Positions 54,401-64,000 of a stretch of 64,000 nt of DNA are shown here, one piece after another. Every line of letters starts with the position of its first letter. The first letter of the stretch is position 1. The notes below the pieces were generated by a model. It worked only from the letters and a program-made list of their open reading frames with translations, was not told the DNA's origin and made no database searches. The translations under genes were made by a program, and so were the position numbers. The DNA comes from Labia minor (lineage: Eukaryota; Arthropoda; Insecta; Dermaptera; Spongiphoridae), in assembly GCA_963082975.1 (NCBI GenBank), contig OY720350.1, positions 11,750,910 to 11,814,909 on the forward strand, in the 5' to 3' direction.

Positions 54401-56360
54401 TCATTTTACATCATAAAATTATTAAAAAAATATATTATTGATATTTCTGATGAATAATTATTTTTTATGCCGAAAATCTAGGGTCATCCTACGATGACCT
54501 TTCATAATTTTTTCGGTAAAATTAAAAAATGAAATGTTTTAAAAAAAATAATAAATTCGTTCATTTTACATTATAAAAATATTAAAAAAATATATTATTG
54601 ATATTTCTGATGAATAATTATTTTTTTATGCCGAAAACCTAGGGTCATCCTACGATGACCTTTCATAATTTTTACGGTAAGATTAAAAAATGAAATGTTT
54701 TAAAAAAAATAATAAATTCGTTCATTTTACATCATAAAAATATTAAAAAAATATATTATTCATATTTATTACTAAAAATTATTTTTTTATGCCGAAAACC
54801 TAAGGTCATCCTACGATGACCTTTCATAATTTTTTCGGTAAAATTAAAAAATGAAATTTTTAAAAATAAATAATAAATTCGTTCATTTTACATCATAAAA
54901 ATATTAAAAAAATATATTATTCATATTTATTATTAAAAATTATTTTTTTATGCCGAAAACCTAAGATCATCCTACGATGACCTTTCATAATTTTTTCGGT
55001 AAAATTAAAAAATGAAATTTTTAAAAATAAATAATAAATTCGTTCATTTTACATCATAAAAATATTAAAAAAATATATTATTGATATTTCTGATGAATAA
55101 TTATTTTTTATGCCGAAAATCTAGGGTCATCCTACGATGATCTTTCATAATTTTTTCGGTAAAATTAAAAAATGAAATTTTTAAAAATAAATAATAAATT
55201 CGTTCATTTTACATCATAAAAATATTAAAAAAATATATTATTCATATTTCTAATTAAAAATTATTTTTTTATGCCGAAAACTTAGGGTCATCCTACGATG
55301 ACCTTTCACAATTTTTTCTGTAAAATTAAAAAATGAAATGTTTTAAAAAAAATAATAAATTCGTTCTTTTTACATCATAAAAATATTAAAAAAATATATT
55401 ATTCATATTTCTAATTAAAAATTATTTTTTTATGCCGAAAACCTAGGGTCATCCTACGATGACCTTTCATAATATTTTCTGTAAAATTAAAAAATGAAAT
55501 GTTTTAAAAAAAATAATAAATTCGTTCATTTTACATCATAAAAATATTAAAAAAATATATTATTCATATTTCTGATGAATAATTATTTTTTATGCCGAAA
55601 ATCTAGGGTCATCCTACGATTACCTTTCATAATTTTTTCGGTAAAATTAAAAAATGAAATGTTTTAAAAAAAATAATAAATTCGTTCATTTTACATTATA
55701 AAAATATTAAAAAAATATATTATTGATATTTCTGATGAATAATTATTTTTTTATGCCGAAAACCTAGGGTCATCCTACGATGACCTTTCATAATTTTTAC
55801 GGTAAAATTAAACAATGAAATTTTTAAAAATAAATAATATATTCGTTCATTTTAAATCATAAAAATATTAAAAAAATATATTATTCATATTTCTAATTAA
55901 AAATTATTTTTTTATGCCGAAAACCTAGGGTCATCCTACGATGACCTTTCATAATATTTTCGGTAAAATTAAAAAATGAAATTTTTAAAAATAAATAATA
56001 AATTCGTTCATTTAACATCATAAAAATATTAAAAAAATATATTATTGATATTTCTGATGAATAATTATTTTTTATGCCGAAAATCTAGGGTCATCCTACG
56101 ATGACCTTTCATAATTTTTTCGGTAAAATTAAAAAATGAAATTTTTAAAAATTAATAATAAATTCGTTCATTTTACATCATAAAAATATTAAAAAAATAT
56201 ATTATTGATATTTCTGATGAATAATTATTTTTTATGCCGAAAATCTAGGGTCATCCTACGATGACCGTTCATAATTTTTTCTGTAAAATTAAAAAATGAA
56301 ATGTTTTAAAAAAAATAATAAATTCGTTCATTTTACATCATAAAATTATTAAAAAAATAT

Positions 56361-56385
56361 ATTATTGATATTTCTGATCAATAAT
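56361..56385. repeat. Tail dyad with restored pairing
   Basis: ATTATTGAT and ATCAATAAT pair perfectly over 9 bp around a 7-nt spacer. Most monomers with ATTATTGAT are followed by ATGAATAAT, which leaves a mismatch; those with ATTATTCAT pair with ATGAATAAT. This unit alone combines GAT with ATCAATAAT. Confidence 0.75.
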
Positions 56386-57299
56386 TATTTTTTATGCCGA
56401 AAATCTAGGGTCATCCTACGATGACCTTTCATAATTTTTTCGGAAAATTTAAAAAATGAAATGTTTTAAAAAAAATAATAAATTCGTTCATTTTACATTA
56501 TAAAAATATTAAAAAAATATATTATTGATATTTCTGATGAATAATTATTTTTTTATGCCGAAAACCTAGGGTCATCCTACGATGACCTTTCATAATTTTT
56601 ACGGTAAGATTAAAAAATGAAATGTTTTAAAAAAAATAATAAATTCGTTCATTTTACATCATAAAAATATTAAAAAAATATATTATTCATATTTATTACT
56701 AAAAATTATTTTTTTATGCCGAAAACCTAAGGTCATCCTACGATGACCTTTCATAATTTTTTCGGTAAAATTAAAAAATGAAATTTTTAAAAATAAATAA
56801 TAAATTCGTTCATTTTACATCATAAAAATATTAAAAAAATATATTATTCATATATCTAATTAAAAATATTTTTTTATGCCGAAAACCTAAGGTCATCCTA
56901 CGATGACCTTTCATAATTTTTTCTGTAAAATTAAAAAATGAAATGTTTTAAAAAAAATAATAAATTCGTTCATTTTACATCATCAAAATATTAAAAAAAT
57001 ATATTATTGATATTTCTGATGAATAATTATTTTTTATGCCGAAAATCTAGGGTCATCCTACGATGACCTTTCATAATTTTTTCGGTAAAATTAAAAAATG
57101 AAATTTTTAAAAATAAATAATAAATTCGTTCATTTTACATCATAAAAATATTAAAAAAATATATTATTCATATTTCTAATTAAAAATTATTTTTTTATGC
57201 CGAAAACCTAGGGTCATCCTACGATGACCTTTCATAATTTTTACGGTAAAATTAAACAATGAAATTTTTAAAAATAAATAATATATTCGTTCATTTTAC

Positions 57300-59800
57300 A
57301 TCATAAAAATATTAAAAAAATATATTATTCATATTTCTAATTAAAAATTATTTTTTTATGCCGAAAACCTAGGGTCATCCTACGATGACCTTTCATAATT
57401 TTTTCTGTAAAATTAAAAAATGAAATGTTTTAAAAAAAATAATAAATTCGTTCATTTTACATCATAAAAATATTAAAAAAATATATTATTGATATTTCTG
57501 ATGAATAATTATTTTTTATGCCGAAAATCTAGGGTCATCCTACGATGACCTTTCATAATTTTTTCGGTAAAATTAAAAAATGAAATTTTTAAAAATAAAT
57601 AATAAATTCGTTCATTTTACATCATAAAAATATTAAAAAAATATATTATTCATATTTCTAATTAAAAATTATTTTTTTATGCCGAAAACCTAGGGTCATC
57701 CTACGATGACCTTTCATAATTTTTTCTGTAAATTTAAAAAATGAAATGTTTTAAAAAAAATAATAAATTCGTTCTTTTTACATCATAAAAATATTAAAAA
57801 AATATATTATTGATATTTCTGATGAATAATTATTTTTTAATGCCGAAAATCTAGGGTCATCCTACGATGACCTTTCATAATTTTTTCGGTAAAATTAAAA
57901 AATGAAATGTTTTAAAAAAAATAATAAATTCGTTCATTTTACATTATAAAAATATTAAAAAAATATATTATTGATATTTCTGATGAATAATTATTTTTTT
58001 ATGCCGAAAACCTAGGGTCATCCTACGATGACCTTTCATAATTTTTACGGTAAAATTAAACAATGTAATTTTTAAAAATAAATAATATATTCGTTCATTT
58101 TAAATCATAAAAATATTAAAAAAATATATTATTCATATTTATTACTAAAAATTATTTTTTTATGCCGAAAACCTAAGGTCATCCTACGATGACCTTTCAT
58201 AATATTTTCGGTAAAATTAAAAAATGAAATTTTTAAAAATAAATAATAAATTCGTTCATTTTACATCATAAAAATATTAAAAAAATATATTATTCATATT
58301 TCTAATTAAAAATTATTTTTTTATGCCGAAAACTTAGGGTCATCCTACGATGACCTTTCATAATTTTTTCTGTAAAATTAAAAAATGAAATGTTTTAAAA
58401 ATAAATAATAAATTCGTTCATTTTACATCATAAAAATATTAAAAAAATATATTATTCATATTTCTAATTAAAAATTAGTTTTTTATGCCGAAAACCTAGG
58501 GTCATCCTACGATGACCTTTCATAATTTTTTCTGTAAAATTAAAAAATGAAATGTTTTAAAAAAAATAATAAATTCGTTCATTTTACATTATAAAAATAT
58601 TAAAAAAATATATTATTGATATTTCTGATGAATAATTATTTTTTTATGCCGAAAACGTAGGGTCATCCTACGATGACCTTTCATAATTTTTACGGTAAAA
58701 TTAAACAATGAAATTTTTAAAAATAAATAATATATTCGTTCATTTTACATCATAAAAATATTAAAAAAATATATTATTCATATATCTAATTAAAAATTAT
58801 TTTTTTATGCCGAAAACCTAGGGTCATCCTACGATGACCTTTCATAATTTTTTCGGTTTAATTAAAAAATGAAATTTTTAAAAATAAATAATAAATTCGT
58901 TCATTTTACATCATAAAAATATTAAAAAAATATATTATTCATATTTCTAATTAAAAATTATTTTTTTATGCCGAAAACTTAGGGTCATCCTACGATGACC
59001 TTTCATAATTTTTTCTGTAAAATTAAAAAATGAAATGTTTTAAAAATAAATAATAAATTCGTTCATTTTACATCATAAAAATATTAAAAAAATATATTAT
59101 TCATATTTCTAATTAAAAATTATTTTTTTATGCCGAAAACCTAGGGTCATCCTACGATGACCTTTCATAATTTTTTCTGTAAAATTAAAAAATGAAATGT
59201 TTTAAAAAAAATAATAAATTCGTTCATTTTACATTATAAAAATATTAAAAAAATATATTATTGATATTTCTGATGAATAATTATTTTTTTATGCCGAAAA
59301 CGTAGGGTCATCCTACGATGACCTTTCATAATTTTTACGGTAAAATTAAACAATGAAATGTTTTAAAAAAAATAATAAATTCGTTCATTTTACATCATAA
59401 AAATATTAAAAAAATATATTATTCATATTTCTAATTAAAAATTATTTTTTTATGCCGAAAACCTAGGGTCATCCTACGATGACCTTTCATAATATTTTCT
59501 GTAAAATTAAAAAATGAAATGTTTTAAAAAAAATAATAAATTCGTTCATTTTACATCATAAAAATATTAAAAAAATATATTATTCATATTTCTGATGAAT
59601 AATTATTTTTTATGCCGAAAATCTAGGGTCATCCTACGATGACCTTTCATAATTTTTTCGGTAAAATTAAAAAATGAAATGTTTTAAAAAAAATAATAAA
59701 TTCGTTCATTTTACATTATAAAAATATTAAAAAAATATATTATTGATATTTCTGATGAATAATTATTTTTTTATGCCGAAAACCTAGGGTCATCCTACGA
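57300..59800 (+). repeat. Distant copy of the 13.4-15.9 kb higher-order region
   Basis: Marker order TTTTTTAATGCC, AACAATGTAATT, ATAATATTTTCGG, AAACTTAGGG, ATTAGTTTTTTATGCC (58474), ACGTAGGG, CGGTTTAATT, AAACTTAGGG, ACGTAGGG (59301) repeats that at 13.9-15.4 kb at a constant offset of 43,898 bp. The left part carries AAATTTAAAAAATG (near 57730) as in segment D copies 2 and 4, so it is a mosaic of known copies. Confidence 0.8.
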
Positions 59801-60449
59801 TGACCTTTCATAATTTTTACGGTAAAATTAAAAAATGAAATTTTTAAAAATAAATAATAAATTCGTTCATTTTACATCCTAAAAATATTAAAAAAATATA
59901 TTATTCATATTTCTTAGTAAAAATTATTTTTTTATGCCGAAAACCTAGGGTCATCCTACGATGACCTTTCATAATTTTTACGGTAAAATTAAACAATGAA
60001 ATTTTTAAAAATAAATAATATATTCGTTCATTTTACATCATAAAAATATTAAAAAAATATATTATTCATATTTCTAATTAAAAATTATTTTTTTATGCCG
60101 AAAACCTAGGGTCATCCTACGATGACCTTTCATAATATTTTCGGTAAAATTAAAAAATGAAATTTTTAAAAATAAATAATAAATTCGTTCATTTAACATC
60201 ATAAAAATATTAAAAAAATATATTATTGATATTTCTGATGAATAATTATTTTTTATGCCGAAAATCTAGGGTCACCCTACGATGACCTTTCATAATTTTT
60301 TCTGTAAAATTAAAAAATGAAATGTTTTAAAAAAAATAATAAATTCGTTCATTTTACATCATAAAAATATTAAAAAAATATATTATTCATATTTATTACT
60401 AAAAATTAATTTTTTATGCCGAAAACCTAAGGTCATCCTACGATGACCT

Positions 60450-62950
60450 TTCATAATTTTTTCGGTTTAATTAAAAAATGAAATTTTTAAAAATAAATAA
60501 TAAATTCGTTCATTTTACATCATAAAAATATTAAAAAAATATATTATTCATATTTCTAATTAAAAATTATTTTTTTATGCCGAAAACTTAGGGTCATCCT
60601 ACGATGACCTTTCATAATTTTTTCTGTAAAATTAAAAAATGAAATGTTTTAAAAATAAATAATAAATTCGTTCATTTTACATCATAAAAATATTAAAAAA
60701 ATATATTATTCATATTTCTAATTAAAAATTATTTTTTTATGCCGAAAACCTAGGGTCATCCTACGATGACCTTTCATAATTTTTTCTGTAAAATTAAAAA
60801 ATGAAATGTTTTAAAAAAAATAATAAATTCGTTCATTTTACATTATAAAAATATTAAAAAAATATATTATTGATATTTCTGATGAATAATTATTTTTTTA
60901 TGCCGAAAACGTAGGGTCATCCTACGATGACTTTTCATAATTTTTACGGTAAAATTAAACAATGAAATTTTTAAAAATAAATAATATATTCGTTCATTTT
61001 ACATCATAAAAATATTAAAAAAATATATTATTCATATTTATTACTAAAAATTATTTTTTTATGCCGAAAACCTAAGGTCATCCTACGATGACCTTTCATA
61101 ATTTTTTCGGTAAAATTAAAAAATGAAATGTTTTAAAAAAAATAATAAATTCGTTCATTTTACATCATAAAAATATTAAAAAAATATATTATTGATATCT
61201 CTGATGAATAATTATTTTTTATGCCGAAAATCTAGGGTCATCCTATGATGACCTTTCATAATTTTTATGGTAAAATTAAAAAATGAAATGTTTTAAAAAA
61301 AATAATAAATTCGTTCATTTTACATCATAAAATTATTAAAAAAATATATTATTGATATTTCTGATGAATAATTATTTTTTATGCCGAAAATCTAGGGTCA
61401 TCCTACGATGACCTTTCATAATTTTTTCGGTAAAATTAAAAAATGAAATTTTTAAAAATAAATAATAAATTCGTTCATTTTACATCATAAAAATATTAAA
61501 AAAATATATTATTGATATTTCTGATGAATAATTATTTTTTTATGCCGAAAACCTAGGGTCATCCTACGATGACCTTTCATAATTTTTACGGTAAAATTAA
61601 ACAATGAAATTTTTAAAAATAAATAATATATTCGTTCATTTTACATCATAAAAATATTAAAAAAATATATTATTCATATTTATTACTAAAAATTATTTTT
61701 TTATGCCGAAAACCTAAGGTCATCCTACGATGACCTTTCATAATTTTTTCGGTAAAATTAAAAAATGAAATTTTTAAAAATAAATAATAAATTCGTTCAT
61801 TTAACATCATAAAAATATTAAAAAAATATATTATTGATATTTCTGATGAATAATTATTTTTTATGCCGAAAATCTAGGGTCATCCTACGATGACCTTTCA
61901 TAATTTTTTCGGTAAAATTAAAAAATGAAATTTTTAAAAATAAATAATAAATTCGTTCATTTTACATCATAAAAATATTAAAAAAATATATTATTGATAT
62001 TTCTGATGAATAATTATTTTTTATGCCGAAAATCTAGGGTCATCCTACGATGACCTTTCATAATTTTTTCTGTAAAATTAAAAAATGAAATGTTTTAAAA
62101 AAAATAATAAATTCGTTCATTTTACATTATAAAAATATTAAAAAAATATATTATTGATATTTCTGATGAATAATTATTTTTTTATGCCGAAAACGTAGGG
62201 TCATCCTACGATGACCTTTCATAATTTTTACGGTAAAATTAAACAATGAAATTTTTAAAAATAAATAATATATTCGTTCATTTTACATCATAAAAATATT
62301 AAAAAAATATATTATTCATATTTATTACTAAAAATTATTTTTTTATGCCGAAAACCTAAGGTCATCCTACGATGACCTTTCATAATTTTTTCGGTAAAAT
62401 TAAAAAATGAAATGTTTTAAAAAAAATATTAAATTCGTTCATTTTACATCATAAAAATATTAAAAAAATATATTATTGATATCTCTGATGAATAATTATT
62501 TTTTATGCCGAAAATCTAGGGTCATCCTATGATGACCTTTCATAATTTTTACGGTAAAATTAAAAAATGAAATTTTTAAAAATAAATAATAAATTCGTTC
62601 ATTTTACATCATAAAAATATTAAAAAAATATATTATTCATTTTTCTTACTGAAATTATTTTTTTATGCCGAAAACCTAGGGTCATCCTACGATGACCTTT
62701 CATAATTTTTTCTGTAAAATTAAAAAATGAAATGTTTTAAAAAAAATAATAAATTCGTTCATTTTACATCATAAAATTATTAAAAAAATATATTATTGAT
62801 ATTTCTGATGAATAATTATTTTTTATGCCGAAAATCTAGGGTCATCCTACGATGACCTTTCATAATTTTTTCGGTAAAATTAAAAAATGAAATTTTTAAA
62901 AATAAATAATAAATTCGTTCATTTTACATCATAAAAATATTAAAAAAATA
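60450..62950 (+). repeat. Distant copy of the 2,730-bp higher-order repeat
   Basis: Matches 24.43-26.93 kb at a constant offset of 36,021 bp: CGGTTTAATT 24441/60462, ACGTAGGG near 24889/60910, CCTATG 25221/61242 and 26505/62526, tail CATTTTTCTTACTG. Right of 62950 it follows the continuation at 29690 (offset 33,291) up to about 63450. A private change is TTTTATGGTAAAATT near 61265. Confidence 0.85.
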
Positions 62951-64000
62951 TATTATTGATATTTCTGATGAATAATTATTTTTTTATGCCGAAAACCTAG
63001 GGTCATCCTACGATGACCTTTCATAATTTTTACGGTAAAATTAAACAATGAAATTTTTAAAAATAAATAATATATTCGTTCATTTTACATCATAAAAATA
63101 TTAAAAAAATATATTATTCATATTTATTACTAAAAATTATTTTTTTATGCCGAAAACCTAAGGTCATCCTACGATGACCTTTCATAATTTTTTCGGTAAA
63201 TTTAAAAAATGAAATTTTTAAAAATAAATAATAAATTCGTTCATTTAACATCATAAAAATATTAAAAAAATATATTATTGATATTTCTGATGAATAATTA
63301 TTTTTTATGCCGAAAATCTAGGGTTATCCTACGATGACCTTTCATAATTTTTTCGGTAAAATTAAAAAATGAAATTTTTAAAAATAAATAATAAATTCGT
63401 TCATTTTACATCATAAAAATATTAAAAAAATATATTATTGATATTTCTGATGAATAATTATTTTTTTATGCCGAAAACGTAGGGTCATCCTACGATGACC
63501 TTTCATAATTTTTACGGTAAAATTAAACAATGAAATTTTTAAAAATAAATAATATATTCGTTCATTTTACATCATAAAAATATTAAAAAAATATATTATT
63601 CATATATCTAATTAAAAATTATTTTTTTATGCCGAAAACCTAGGGTCATCCTACGATGACCTTTCATAATTTTTTCGGTTTAATTAAAAAATGAAATTTT
63701 TAAAAATAAATAATAAATTCGTTCATTTTACATCATAAAAATATTAAAAAAATATATTATTCATATTTCTAATTAAAAATTATTTTTTTATGCCGAAAAC
63801 TTAGGGTCATCCTACGATGACCTTTCATAATTTTTTCTGTAAAATTAAAAAATGAAATGTTTTAAAAATAAATAATAAATTCGTTCATTTTACATCATAA
63901 AAATATTAAAAAAATATATTATTCATATTTCTAATTAAAAATTATTTTTTTATGCCGAAAACCTAGGGTCATCCTACGATGACCTTTCATAATTTTTTCT

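Larger units (their letters stand above)
45088..64000 (+). repeat. Satellite array, block 4 (to window end)
   Basis: About 118 monomers with no insert and no gene. It first carries a partial third copy of the 3,048-bp HOR, then shorter HORs (48-57 kb), then segments related to 13-16 kb and 24-30 kb. Minor length changes occur: an A-run extended to 8 near 45428 and to 9 near 47840, and a 3-4-nt deletion giving AATAATATTCGTTC near 48445. The window ends inside a monomer that starts at 63963. Confidence 0.96.

Noticed and set aside
1260-60600. Telomere repeat (AAACTTAGGGTC contains TTAGG and TTAGGG)
   Set aside because: The word occurs once per monomer in one subtype and never in tandem; it is a single-base variant of CTAGGG.
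1-64000. Hammerhead ribozyme core in monomers with CTGATGA followed about 18 nt later by GAAA and then GGGTC
   Set aside because: The core words are in the right order and some satellites do carry hammerheads, but the helices fail. The bases next to CTGATGA and GAAA (A and C) do not pair for stem II, and the stretch before CTGATGA (GATATTT) shares only one pair with that after GTC (ATCCTAC). Many monomers lack CTGATGA altogether. A covariance-model search would settle it.
1-64000. CENP-B box (ATTCGTTCATTTTAC resembles its TTCG half)
   Set aside because: The second essential part (CGGG with correct spacing) is absent, so the likeness is limited to TTCG plus a misplaced A.
1-64000. CRISPR array
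   Set aside because: The repeating unit is continuous and about 161 bp long, with no short repeats alternating with unique spacers, no cas genes, and eukaryotic retrotransposons inside.
1-64000. Mitochondrial or viral AT-rich control region
   Set aside because: No tRNA, rRNA or respiratory-chain genes occur, the array exceeds 60 kb, and the insertions are nuclear LINE fragments with poly(A) tails.
1-64000. Micro-ORFs in each monomer (for example the 15-codon frame starting ATGAAATGTTTT)
   Set aside because: They vary with monomer subtype, are disrupted by routine changes (AAACAGTG removes a start), and show no sign of coding constraint.
1-64000. Inverted or strand-switched monomers
   Set aside because: I looked for reverse-oriented landmarks (such as CGGCATAAA and TTATGATGTAAAATG on the + strand) and saw none; all units run in the same direction.

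Overview
This window is almost entirely tandem satellite DNA, interrupted by three copies of one 5'-truncated non-LTR retrotransposon (LINE). The retrotransposon fragment matches the C-terminal end of insect Jockey-clade reverse transcriptases, so an arthropod nuclear genome, most likely an insect, is the best guess. A hemipteran such as an aphid is possible, but only as an impression. The satellite is very AT-rich: about 19% G+C by hand count of one monomer, against visibly higher G+C in the inserts. There is no host gene, tRNA, rRNA or CRISPR array.

Satellite. One monomer of about 161 bp repeats head to tail in a single orientation across the window, roughly 385 copies, and runs off both ends. 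Each monomer has, in order: a short palindrome (GGTCATC, 4-nt spacer, GATGACC) followed by TTTCATAATTTT; a (C/T)GGTAAAATTAAAAAATGAAAT segment; A/T runs; a conserved ATTCGTTCATTTTACATCATAA block; AAATATTAAAAAAATATATTATT; a variable tail (for example GATATTTCTGATGAATAATT, CATATTTCTAATTAAAAATT or CATATTTATTACTAAAAATT); and TATGCCGAAAA. Monomers fall into linked subtypes arranged in higher-order repeats (HORs) of about 1.3 to 4.3 kb, each a whole number of monomers.

Layout. 1-11 kb: blocks repeated at spacings of 4,325, 3,534 and 3,051 bp. 12-24 kb: four HOR copies at spacings of 3,539, 2,893 and 3,377 bp with an alternating mosaic structure. 24.4-30.4 kb: a 2,730-bp (17-monomer) HOR in two tandem copies. 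30.5-36 kb: retrotransposon copies 1 and 2. 36.4-42.6 kb: a 3,048-bp (19-monomer) HOR in two tandem copies, with a partial third copy at 45.7-48.2 kb. 42.6-45.3 kb: retrotransposon copy 3. 48-57 kb: shorter HORs including a 1,286-bp tandem duplication. 57-64 kb: return of the 13-16 kb and 24-30 kb HOR types.

How the parts relate. All three retrotransposon copies sit at the same base of the monomer, have the same 11-bp target-site duplication and the same truncation point, and share a flanking variant. They therefore descend from one insertion that was later copied along with the satellite. In each, a start codon in the satellite reads in frame into the retrotransposon, giving a 182-codon chimeric open frame without the catalytic part of the reverse transcriptase. 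The region looks like a fast-evolving heterochromatic (centromeric, pericentromeric or subtelomeric) array shaped by unequal exchange and segmental copying. Nothing in it demonstrates a functional system.
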